Of a stretch of 64,000 nt of DNA, positions 8,144 through 15,709 are shown one piece after another. The notes beneath the pieces were generated by a model. The model saw only the letters and a program-made list of their open reading frames with translations. It made no database searches and had not been told where the DNA came from. Each line of letters begins with the position of its first letter. The stretch's first letter is position 1. A program made the translations under genes and the position numbers. Origin of the DNA: Saccharothrix ecbatanensis (GTDB lineage Bacteria > Actinomycetota > Actinomycetes > Mycobacteriales > Pseudonocardiaceae); NCBI RefSeq assembly GCF_014205015.1, contig NZ_JACHMO010000001.1, positions 2,480,001 through 2,544,000 of the forward strand, read 5' to 3'.

Positions 8144-9814
8144 TCAGCGTTCGCCGGGGATGTGCGGGAGTTCGCCGGGCTTGGGTCCCTGCTTGCGCAG
8201 TTCGGCCAGGACTTCGCCGAGGCGCGGGTCGTCCGGTGCGAAGCAGCCCTGGTTGAGGGTCGCGGTGTAGGCGGCGCAGGTGCCGTCGAGCAGTTCGATC
8301 ATGTGGGAGTTCAGGGCGAGGATGCCGAGGGAGTTGTCGGTGCGGGGCATGTACCGGTCGCCGGTGGAGGAGCCGGCGGAGGCGATGAGCAGGAACAGCG
8401 CGGTGAGCACGCCGAGGCCGAGTGAGGGTGAGGCGAGTGCGGTGCGGACGCGGGCGATGCCGTGGAGGCGGCGCAGGCCGTAGTAGCCGGCGAACCCGGT
8501 CAGCAGCAGCAGGCAGTAGAGCAGTTCGGCGGTGCTGCGCGGGTAGAGCTGGACGGCGTCGGCGGCGTACATCTGGGAGCCGAAGTGGAACCGGAGGAGC
8601 CAGGCGCCGCCGAAGACCGCGGTGAGGGTGATGACGACGGTGCGGGTGCGGGCGACGGCGATGGCGGCGGCGAGGCCGATGAGGGCGAGGATGGTGAACA
8701 GGCCGACGCCGCCGAGTTCGCCGGGCGGGGGCCAGGGGCCGGTGTTGCCGGGCAGGTCGCCGCGCCACATGGCGATGTAAGCGGGTTCGGTCCAGGTGTC
8801 CCAGTAGAAGAAGCGGTCCTTGACCGAGCCGGAGGCGCGCAGCATCTCTGAGAGGTGGCTGTAGGACACGGCGACGAACACGGTGGCGGTGATCGCGATG
8901 AAGGCGAGGCCCTTGCGCCGGCCGGTGCGCCAGGGGAACAGGACGAGGGTGGCGACGAGGACGCCGGGGGCGGACCAGACGAACCAGCCGGAGTAGATCA
9001 GGAACACCGCGCCGATGACGGCGCCGAAGGCGATGCCGTGCGCCACGATCGTGCGCCACGGGGTGTCGCCGGCGCGGCGCAGCCTGCGGAGCAGGGTGAG
9101 CAGGACCGGGACGAGCACCACGAGCATGAGGTTGGTGTAGGGCTTGTAGGGGTCGATCAGGACGATGGCGGGGACGACGCCGAGGGCGAGTGCCCACATC
9201 GGGGACAGCAGGAGTCGCCAGCTCAGGTAGGCGATCGGCCCGAAGAGGGCGGTGCCGACGATCTGGATGATCCGGAGGCCGTACTCGGGCGGGGTGTCGG
9301 TGAGCTGGGAGTACCAGGCGAGGACGTGGGGGAAGGCCGGTGGGTAGTCGCCGACGAAGGTGCCGGTGCGGATGACTTCGTGGGCCCAGCGGGTGAGGGT
9401 GCCCGCGTCGCCGTAGGCGGCGTTGAGTCCCCAGGAGGTGCCGCGCAGGGCGATCACGACGGCGCCGGCGACGAGGCCGCTGAACAGTCCGGCGGCGGCT
9501 GCGGCGGCGATCCTGCGGGCGAGGGGCGCGTGGGCGGCCCAGCGGACGCGTGCGGTGATCACGACGAGCGCGAGCAGGACCACGGCGATGAGCGCGTGCC
9601 GGAGTTGGAGTGCGGCCAGGCCGCTGATCTGGCCGATCCGGTCGAGCGGGTTGACGTCGACGCCGCGGGCGAGGAGCACCATGAGTCCCGCGGCGGCCAG
9701 GGACACGGCGGCTTCGGCGGCGTAGAGCGGGCCGGTGCGTCGTGGTGTGGCGGGCGGTGGGGACGGGGGCTCGGGGCTGGTCCGCGGCGGTTGTTCGGAC
9801 GCGGTCGACAGCAC
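8144..9814 (-). CDS. GT-C membrane glycosyltransferase, AftA-like (copy 2)
   Basis: A 556-residue paralogue of the 5673-7415 protein with the same order of hydrophobic segments and the same landmark motifs (DYPPAFPHVLAWYSQL, IDPYKPYTN, FFYWDTWTEPAYIAMWRGD, RYMPRTDNSLG). The first loop carries the acidic residues that GT-C enzymes use for catalysis or lipid-phosphate donor binding. The C-terminal domain has a conserved Cys pair (GTCAAYTATLNQGCF) matching GTCSRYAIKFGRGCY in copy 1, probably an extracytoplasmic disulfide. Tandem duplication with divergence in the N-terminal tail suggests related but distinct acceptors. AftA-like is a family-level call only. Confidence 0.72.
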   Translation of the reverse strand: MLSTASEQPPRTSPEPPSPPPATPRRTGPLYAAEAAVSLAAAGLMVLLARGVDVNPLDRIGQISGLAALQLRHALIAVVLLALVVITARVRWAAHAPLARRIAAAAAAGLFSGLVAGAVVIALRGTSWGLNAAYGDAGTLTRWAHEVIRTGTFVGDYPPAFPHVLAWYSQLTDTPPEYGLRIIQIVGTALFGPIAYLSWRLLLSPMWALALGVVPAIVLIDPYKPYTNLMLVVLVPVLLTLLRRLRRAGDTPWRTIVAHGIAFGAVIGAVFLIYSGWFVWSAPGVLVATLVLFPWRTGRRKGLAFIAITATVFVAVSYSHLSEMLRASGSVKDRFFYWDTWTEPAYIAMWRGDLPGNTGPWPPPGELGGVGLFTILALIGLAAAIAVARTRTVVITLTAVFGGAWLLRFHFGSQMYAADAVQLYPRSTAELLYCLLLLTGFAGYYGLRRLHGIARVRTALASPSLGLGVLTALFLLIASAGSSTGDRYMPRTDNSLGILALNSHMIELLDGTCAAYTATLNQGCFAPDDPRLGEVLAELRKQGPKPGELPHIPGER

Positions 9815-10068
9815 CGGCGATCACTTCCTCACGGGTCTGGTGGTTCCGGATGCGCGGCGGGCGGGGGCTCGGTCGTGCCGTGGTGTGGAACGGCCGTCGC
9901 CCCGGCCACTGCGTTGCGTCCTGCTCCTCGTCGATCCGCCCGGTGGTCGGTCGAGGACCGGCCTTCGGGAGGTGGCGACGCGGGAGCCTACTGCGTCGGT
10001 TGATCGTGTCGTGCCCACGGGGTTGGACCGTGGGTTCGGGCATGTCGGTGCGTGGTGGCGCGCAGGGC

Positions 10069-10785
10069 TTACTTGATCACCACGGTTTCACCCGGTCGTG
10101 CGACGGCGGCGCGGGCGCGTTCGGTGGCTTCGGCGTTGGTGAGGGTGTGGCCGATGTGGGTCAGCAGGAGTCGTTTGGCGCGGCGGCCCGCGGCGGCGGC
10201 GTCTTCGGGGGTGCAGTGGTGCGGTCCTGCGCCGTCGGCTTCGCAGAGCAGGAGGTCGGCGCCGTCGGCGAGGGTGTCGAGGGCGGGGCAGGGGCCGGTG
10301 TCGCCGGAGTAGGCGATGACCCGGTCGGCGTGGGTGGCGCGCAGGCCGAACGCGGGCAGGCCGTGGTCGACGGCGTGGCTGGCGAGGGTGATGTCGCCGA
10401 CCTCGGCGTGGTGGCCGTCGTGGAGTTCGTGGACGTCGAAGGCGGCGGCGGCCGGGTTGTGGTCGGCGCCGGCGAGGAACGTCTCCAGTCGTGCGGCGAG
10501 TCCTGGTGGGCCGTAGAGCGGGATGGGTCTGTGGGGGTGTTCGCCGGCGAACAGCAGTGCGTAGTAGTAGGGCAGGAGGTCTGCGGCGTGGTCCGCGTGG
10601 GTGTGGGAGATCCAGACGGCGTCGAGCAGGTCGGGGCGGTGGTGGCGTTGCAGTTCGGCGAGCGTGCCGGGGCCGGCGTCGACCCACACTGCGGTGTGTT
10701 CGGTGCGCAGGAGGTACCCGGAGCAGGGGTTGCCGGGGCGCGGGTAGGGCGTGGCGGTGCCCAGGACGGTGAGGCGGAAGGTCAC
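10069..10785 (-). CDS. MBL-fold metallo-hydrolase (RNase Z/arylsulfatase-like)
   Basis: A 238-residue metallo-beta-lactamase-fold hydrolase. The first metal motif is SHTHADHAADLLP; further ligands are in HAVDHGLPAFGL, the bridging Asp in IAYSGDTGPC, and the final His in LLLTHIGHT. N-terminal VLGTATPYPRPGNPCSGYLLR is the typical entry strand of RNase Z-like and cyclic-phosphodiesterase-like members. The substrate is not known. The GTG start overlaps the stop of the upstream beta-propeller gene by 4 bp (GTGA), so the two are co-translated. Confidence 0.88.
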   Translation of the reverse strand: MTFRLTVLGTATPYPRPGNPCSGYLLRTEHTAVWVDAGPGTLAELQRHHRPDLLDAVWISHTHADHAADLLPYYYALLFAGEHPHRPIPLYGPPGLAARLETFLAGADHNPAAAAFDVHELHDGHHAEVGDITLASHAVDHGLPAFGLRATHADRVIAYSGDTGPCPALDTLADGADLLLCEADGAGPHHCTPEDAAAAGRRAKRLLLTHIGHTLTNAEATERARAAVARPGETVVIK

Positions 10786-11756
10786 GAGTCAGTGTGGCGC
10801 AGGACGTGCACGCCGGCTGCTGTTTTCAGGTAGGCCCAGGTGGTGGCGCCGGTGGTGGCGAGGCCGACGTGGGAGGCGGAGGTGCGGGCGAGGGCGTCGG
10901 GCAGCGGCACGGCGGTCCAGGTGTCGCCGGTCCAGCGGTGGAACGCGGGTCTGGCCTCGAACGAGGTGCGGGTGGCGCGCACGCCCCAGGTCCAGCCGGC
11001 GGCGACGCCGTGGACGCTGAGGCGGCCGACGTCGTCGGGTGATGGGACGGAGGTCCAGGTGTTGCCGTCCCAGCGGTGCACGCGGAGGCCTTCGGTGTCG
11101 CGGACGTGGCCGAGCCACAGGTCGTCGGGTGCGGCGGCGGCGAGTCGGGCGATGTGGCCGCGTTCGAGTCTGGGGCCGGCGACGTCGGTCCAGGTGTCGC
11201 CGTCCCAGTGGGTGAGGACGGGGTATTCGTAGCTGGCCGCGCCGGCTCCGGCGAGGCCGCCGCCGCCGGCCCACACGTCGTGGGGTGCGGGGGCGGTGAT
11301 GGTCAGTAGCCCTTCGCGGGCGGAGGAGAGCGCGGTGCGCTGGTGCCAGGCGGCGCCGTCGAAGTGCAGGGCGTCGCGGCCGGTGCCGACGACGTGGACT
11401 TCGTCCCTGGTCACGGCGACGACCGCTTTGGCCCAGGTGATGGCCGGGGTGTGGACGGTGTGCCAGGCCGTGCCGTCGAAGTGCAGCACGAGCGGTCGGC
11501 CCGCGCTGTTGCCGACGGCCCACACGTCGTCGGGCGCGGTGGCGGCCACGCCGGACAGGCTCGCCGCGGCCGGCAGGTCGGGCAACCGCTCCTCTCGCCA
11601 GGTCTCGCCGGTCCAGCTCAGCACCAGGGGTGCGGAGGGACGGCTGGTGAACACGCCGGTGGTGCCCGCGAGCCACGCGTGGTGCTCGCCCGCGGTCGCC
11701 AGGTCGGCCAGTGCGGTGCTGGGCGGCAGCACGGGCACCGGCACGGGTCGGAACAA
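10782..11756 (-). CDS. Beta-propeller repeat protein of unknown function
   Basis: I do not recognise a named family. The 324-residue protein consists of about six repeats of roughly 45 residues with the pattern W-x-G-x-T-W followed by a strand and then A-P-D-D-V-W (for example LVLSWTGETWREERLP, VLHFDGTAWHTVHTP, LTHWDGDTWTDVAG, VHRWDGNTWTSVPSP, FHRWTGDTWTAVPLP). That is a propeller of the kelch or Asp-box style. There is no signal peptide. The TTG at 11756 is chosen because GAGGGGGA lies just upstream; an ATG at 11789 gives 11 more residues but lacks a ribosome site. It is coupled to the downstream metallo-hydrolase. Confidence 0.72.
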   Translation of the reverse strand: MFRPVPVPVLPPSTALADLATAGEHHAWLAGTTGVFTSRPSAPLVLSWTGETWREERLPDLPAAASLSGVAATAPDDVWAVGNSAGRPLVLHFDGTAWHTVHTPAITWAKAVVAVTRDEVHVVGTGRDALHFDGAAWHQRTALSSAREGLLTITAPAPHDVWAGGGGLAGAGAASYEYPVLTHWDGDTWTDVAGPRLERGHIARLAAAAPDDLWLGHVRDTEGLRVHRWDGNTWTSVPSPDDVGRLSVHGVAAGWTWGVRATRTSFEARPAFHRWTGDTWTAVPLPDALARTSASHVGLATTGATTWAYLKTAAGVHVLRHTDS

Positions 11757-11876
11757 GCCAACTCCCCCTCGATGGGTCCCCCGACTCATCGCGTGGTCAA
11801 GCTCATCGGGCCTGGTGCCGATTCGCCATCCGCCGAACGGCGGCTTGTGCGGCGCAACAGCACGACCCCGAGGCGA

Positions 11877-11946
11877 TGTTTCGGAAGTCCCGTGCCGCCA
11901 GGGGCCGCATCCGGCGCGGCTATCGCGAACACGACCTTCCGAAACA
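11877..11946. repeat. 11-bp inverted repeat upstream of the propeller gene
   Basis: TGTTTCGGAAG (11877-11887) and CTTCCGAAACA (11936-11946) are exact reverse complements separated by 48 nt. They lie between the stop of the sigma-factor gene and the start of the propeller gene. They could form a terminator stem or a two-site operator; nothing decides between these. Confidence 0.5.
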
Positions 11947-11950
11947 CCGC

Positions 11951-13159
11951 CTACGACTTCGCGCGGGCTTCGAGGTAGCGGCGTTCGGGGAGGCTGAGGG
12001 TGGTGCGGGCGGCCTTCGCGTAGTGCTCGCGGGCTTTCTCGTGGTCGCCCGCGAGGTCGAGCAGGTGCGCGCGGACGGCGTCGACCCGGTGGTGCCCGGC
12101 CAGGGCGGGGTCGGCCGCCGCGTCGTCCAGCCGGGCCAGTCCGGCGGCGGGGCCGTGCACCATCGCGGCGGCGACGATCCGGTTGAGGGCGACCATCGGG
12201 CCGGGTGTGACGGTGTGCAGCAGGTCGTAGAGGGCGAGGATCTGCCGCCAGTCGGTGTCCGCCGCGTCGCGTGCCTCGGCGTGCAGGGCCGCGATGGCCG
12301 CCTGGAGCTGGTAGGGGCCGATTGCGGTGGTGGTCAGCGCGTGGCGCACCAGGCGGGTGCCCTCGGCGATCATGTCGGCGTCCCAGCGGGTGCGGTCCTG
12401 CTCGGCGAGTGGCACCAGTGAGCCGTCGGGGCGGGTGCGTGCGGGTCGGCGGGCGTCGGTGAGGAGCATCAACGCGAGCAGTCCGGCCGCTTCGCCGTCG
12501 TCGGGCAGCCGGGTGTGGAGTTCGCGGGCCAGTCGGACGGCCTCACCGGAGAGGTCGACGCGGTGCAGGTGGTCGCCGGAGCTGGCGGTGTGGCCCTCGG
12601 TGAACACGAGGTACAGGACGTGGCGGACGGCGTCGAGGCGTTCGACGCGTTCGCCGTCGGGTGGCAGGTCGAACCGGGCGCCGGCGGCTTTGATGCGCTG
12701 TTTGGCGCGGCTGATGCGCTGGGCCACGGTCGGTTCCGGCACCAGGAACGCGCGGGCGATCTCGGCGGTGGTCAGGCCGCCGACCGCGCGCAGGGTCAAC
12801 GCCACCCGGGACGGCGGGGTGAGCGACGGGTGGCAGCACAGCAGGAGCAGCGTGAGCGTGTCGTCGACGCCCGGTGCGGGTTCCGGGTCGGGTGCGGTCA
12901 GCGCGAACGCGGTCTCCTCGCGTCGGCGGCGTGCCGTGTCGGCCCGCCACATCTCGATCCGGCGCCGTGACGCGACGGTGACGAGCCACCCTTTCGGGTT
13001 GTCCGGCAGGCCGTCGGCGGGCCAGCGGGTGGCCGCGGCGAGCAGTGCCTCCTGCACGGCGTCCTCGCACGCGTCGAACCCGCCGTGGTGACGCACGAGC
13101 GCGCCGAGGACCTGCGGCGCGAGTTCCCGCAGCAGCGGGCCGATCCCGGTGTCGGTCAC
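11951..13159 (-). CDS. ECF sigma factor with C-terminal TPR-like domain (ECF42 type), copy 1
   Basis: A 402-residue sigma-70-family protein. Sigma region 2 covers about residues 10-80 (DACEDAVQEALLAAATRWP, NPKGWLVTVASRRRIEMWR), region 4 about 110-165 ([32 protein letters not shown]), followed by a long alpha-helical extension (DUF6596-like; YLVFTEGHTASSGDHLHRVDL). This extended architecture is typical of ECF42 sigma factors, which lack an anti-sigma factor and are encoded next to a YCII/DGPF protein. Exactly that partner is upstream, overlapping by 4 bp (ATGA). Confidence 0.93.
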   Translation of the reverse strand: MTDTGIGPLLRELAPQVLGALVRHHGGFDACEDAVQEALLAAATRWPADGLPDNPKGWLVTVASRRRIEMWRADTARRRREETAFALTAPDPEPAPGVDDTLTLLLLCCHPSLTPPSRVALTLRAVGGLTTAEIARAFLVPEPTVAQRISRAKQRIKAAGARFDLPPDGERVERLDAVRHVLYLVFTEGHTASSGDHLHRVDLSGEAVRLARELHTRLPDDGEAAGLLALMLLTDARRPARTRPDGSLVPLAEQDRTRWDADMIAEGTRLVRHALTTTAIGPYQLQAAIAALHAEARDAADTDWRQILALYDLLHTVTPGPMVALNRIVAAAMVHGPAAGLARLDDAAADPALAGHHRVDAVRAHLLDLAGDHEKAREHYAKAARTTLSLPERRYLEARAKS

Positions 13160-13530
13160 AGCAGGAAGTCGTCGAGCGACGACAGCACCGGCCGCACCTC
13201 CACCAGACCGAGTTGCGCCTCGGGGACGCGTGCGGCGATCTCCACGGCCCGCTCCCGCGTCTCGCAGTCCACCAGGTAGAAGCCGGCCAGCAGCTCCTTG
13301 GCCTCGGCGAACGGCCCGTCGGTGGTCAGCGCCTGCCCCTCGCGCACCGTCACGCGGGTCGTCAGGGCGGGGTCCGCCAACGCCTCGGTCACCACCAGTT
13401 CGCCCGACGCGGCCAGCTCCTCGTTCAGCGCCGCGTAGGCCTCCAGACCGGTCGCCCGGTCCTCCTGGGCCATCCGGTCCCAGATCGCGCGGGACTCGGG
13501 GTTGCTGTAGATCAGGACGAGGTACTTCAC
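13156..13530 (-). CDS. YCII/DGPF-domain protein, partner of ECF42 sigma factor (copy 1)
   Basis: A 124-residue YCII-fold protein. It begins KYLVLIYSNPES and contains the family landmark TTDGPFAEAKELLAGFYLVDCET. DGPF proteins are encoded beside ECF42 sigma factors in many actinobacteria and are thought to act in their signalling, though the mechanism is not settled. The GTG at 13530 has GGAGG five bases upstream and is preferred to the longer open frame that begins 31 codons earlier. Its stop overlaps the sigma gene start. Confidence 0.9.
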   Translation of the reverse strand: MKYLVLIYSNPESRAIWDRMAQEDRATGLEAYAALNEELAASGELVVTEALADPALTTRVTVREGQALTTDGPFAEAKELLAGFYLVDCETRERAVEIAARVPEAQLGLVEVRPVLSSLDDFLL

Positions 13531-13640
13531 CAGAACCTCCGAAAAACTCCGGCCCGGGGATGTCGAGAATGCCCAGCCAGCTTCTACGTCACCAGTGGAA
13601 GGCGCCCGACGGGGGTGCCCCATCGGGAAGGACCATCACC

Positions 13641-14075
13641 ATGAGCCAGCACGTCCGAGTCCGTGACCTGCTCGAAGAGCGCGCCGCCGCGATTCGCGCG
13701 GGCGACGCCGACCGCCTTGTCGCCGACTACCTGCCCGACGCCGTCACGTTCACCATGGCCCCGCCGCTCAAGCACACCGCGCCGGAGGTGACGGATCCGG
13801 AGGCGATGCGCGCGTGGTTCGCGACGTTCGACAGCGCCGTGGACTACGAGATGCGCGACCTGGAGATCACCGTCGAGGGCGATCTCGCGTTCTGCCACAG
13901 CCTCAACCGCATGTCCGCCGTCCCGCAGGGCCGCACCGAGGCGTTCGACCTGTGGTTCCGCTCCACGGTGTGCCTGCGGCACGTCGACGGCGCGTGGCGC
14001 ATCGCGCACGAGCACGAGTCCACGCCGTTCTACATGGACGGAAATTTCGGGGCGGCCCTGGATCTGAAGCCGTAG
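13641..14075 (+). CDS. SnoaL-like / NTF2-fold protein
   Basis: A 144-residue cone-shaped alpha+beta barrel protein. It starts RVRDLLEERAAAIRAGDADRLVADYLPDAVTFTMAPPL, the usual helix-helix-strand beginning of the SnoaL/DUF4440 group, and ends with WRIAHEHESTPFYMD. Members include isomerases, cyclases and small-molecule binders, so the function is open. The ATG at 13641 follows GGAAGGACC. The open frame continues far upstream, overlapping the YCII gene on the other strand, but that part is a shadow. It is divergent from the sigma/YCII operon. Confidence 0.85.
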   Translation: MSQHVRVRDLLEERAAAIRAGDADRLVADYLPDAVTFTMAPPLKHTAPEVTDPEAMRAWFATFDSAVDYEMRDLEITVEGDLAFCHSLNRMSAVPQGRTEAFDLWFRSTVCLRHVDGAWRIAHEHESTPFYMDGNFGAALDLKP

Positions 14076-14111
14076 TGTTGCGGCGTTGATCAACGGGGGA
14101 CTGGAGTCGAT

Positions 14112-14840
14112 GTGAGCAGAGCCGACGCGAGCGCGGCACGGGCACTGCGGGCGCTGCACGTGCCGGGTGATCCGCTGGTGCTGCCGAACGTGTGGGACGC
14201 CGCGTCCGCGCGGGTCGTCGCCGACGTCGGTCACCCGGTGGTCGCCACGGCCAGCGCCGCGGTGTCCGCCGCGCTCGGCTACCCGGACGGCCACGGCATG
14301 CCCGCCGACGAGGCGTTCGCCGCCGTCCGCCGGGTCGCCTCGGCCGTGGACGTGCCGGTGACCGCCGACGTCGAACGGGGTTACGGCCTGTCGCCCGCGC
14401 GGATCGTGGAGCGGTTGGCCGAGGCCGGCGCGGTCGGCTGCAACCTGGAGGACTCCGACCCCGCCACCAACGCCATGGTCGACGTCGCCGAGCAGGTCGA
14501 CTTCCTGGCGGCGGTGCGTGCGGCCGACCCGGACCTGGTGATCAACGCCCGGGTGGACGTGCACATCCACGGCGACGGGTCGTTCGACGAGAGCGTGCGG
14601 CGCGCGCTGGCCTACTTCGAGGCCGGCGCGGACTGCGTGTTCCCGATCGCCCTGCCGGCCGCCGACGTCGCGCGGTTCGTGCGCGCCGTCGGCGGCCGGC
14701 CGGTGAACGTCGGCCACGACCCCGGTCCGCCGACCGCCTCGGAGTTGGGTGTGGCGCGGGTCAGTTTCGGCCCGCGCCTGCACCGGCAGCTCATGGCCCA
14801 GTTGAAGACCGTGGTGACGGACCTCCGCGCGGGCACCTGA
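14112..14840 (+). CDS. Isocitrate lyase / PEP mutase family protein
   Basis: A 242-residue TIM-barrel enzyme of the isocitrate lyase/phosphonomutase superfamily. It shows PLVLPNVWDAASARVVAD, the substrate-binding SAAVSAALGYPDG, the metal-binding TADVERGYG (Asp-Val-Glu in place of the DxDTGYG seen in PEP mutase), NLEDSD, and INARVDVHIHG. The catalytic Cys of isocitrate lyase (KKCGH) is absent, so it is more likely a carbon-carbon or carbon-phosphorus bond enzyme of the oxaloacetate-decarboxylase-like branch. It begins at GTG and is followed after 35 nt by a thioesterase gene on the same strand. Confidence 0.85.
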   Translation: MSRADASAARALRALHVPGDPLVLPNVWDAASARVVADVGHPVVATASAAVSAALGYPDGHGMPADEAFAAVRRVASAVDVPVTADVERGYGLSPARIVERLAEAGAVGCNLEDSDPATNAMVDVAEQVDFLAAVRAADPDLVINARVDVHIHGDGSFDESVRRALAYFEAGADCVFPIALPAADVARFVRAVGGRPVNVGHDPGPPTASELGVARVSFGPRLHRQLMAQLKTVVTDLRAGT

Positions 14841-14875
14841 GCTACTGGCGGGTAACGTCCATTAGGGTGATCCCC

Positions 14876-15667
14876 ATGCATGAGTGGGACGCCGACACGC
14901 GGGTCGATCCGACGGGGGACGGGCGGTTCACCGCCCACCTCACCGACCGGTGGAGCGGCCCCGGCGGACGTCCCAACGGCGGCTACCTCGTCGCGTTCTG
15001 CCTGCGGGCGCTCGGCGAGGTGCTGCCGCACCCGGACCCGCTCGTGGTGAGCGCGCACTACCTCCGGCCCGGTGTCGTCGGCCCGGTCCGCGTCGACACC
15101 GAGGTGGTCCGTACGGGCCGCAGGCTGTCCACCGGTGAAGCGCGCCTGAGCTGCGGCGACCGTGAAGTGCTGCGCGTCGTCGCGTCCTACGCCGACCTCG
15201 GGGCCGCCACCGGCCGCACGCTGGTGCTCGGCGAGGCGCCCGACCTGCCGCCGCCCGACGAGTGCGTCGACGTCCACGGCGGCGCGCGCCGGTCTGACAT
15301 CACCGTCGCCGACCGCGTCGACCTGCGTGCGCCCAAGCCCCACGGCTGGGCGCAGGGCCGTCCGACCGGCACCCCGCACACCGAGTTCTGGATCCGCTTC
15401 GCCGACGGCCGGCCCGCCGACACCGCGAGCCTCGCGTCCCTGGTGGACTCCGCCGCGCCGGCCGTCCTGGAACTCGGTGAGATGGACTCCACCACGGTCG
15501 AACTCACCGTCCACGTGCGTGCCCGGCCTCTGTCGGAGTGGCTGGCCGCCCGTGTCACGACCCGCTACCTCGTCGGCGGCCACCACGAGGAGGACGTCGA
15601 ACTGTGGGACGCCACCGGGCAGCTCGTCGCCCAGTCGCGTCAACTCGCGCTCCTGCCCGCCGGATAA
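14876..15667 (+). CDS. Acyl-CoA thioesterase family protein (double hotdog)
   Basis: A 263-residue protein of the TesB-like thioesterase group. The N-terminal hotdog has DRWSGPGGRPNGGYLVAFCLRALGEVLPHPDPLVVSAHYLRPG, typical of this family, with the GG-x-L helix start; the C-terminal hotdog carries FRFADGRP-like, LVDSAAPAVLELG and VTTRYLVGGHHEEDVELWDATGQLVAQSRQLALLP. The start is ATG at 14876; the longer open frame upstream is the shadow of the preceding gene. The substrate is unknown. Confidence 0.88.
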   Translation: MHEWDADTRVDPTGDGRFTAHLTDRWSGPGGRPNGGYLVAFCLRALGEVLPHPDPLVVSAHYLRPGVVGPVRVDTEVVRTGRRLSTGEARLSCGDREVLRVVASYADLGAATGRTLVLGEAPDLPPPDECVDVHGGARRSDITVADRVDLRAPKPHGWAQGRPTGTPHTEFWIRFADGRPADTASLASLVDSAAPAVLELGEMDSTTVELTVHVRARPLSEWLAARVTTRYLVGGHHEEDVELWDATGQLVAQSRQLALLPAG

Positions 15668-15709
15668 TCGGCGGCCCCACCAGTCCCACCCGGATATCCT
15701 TTACCCCAA

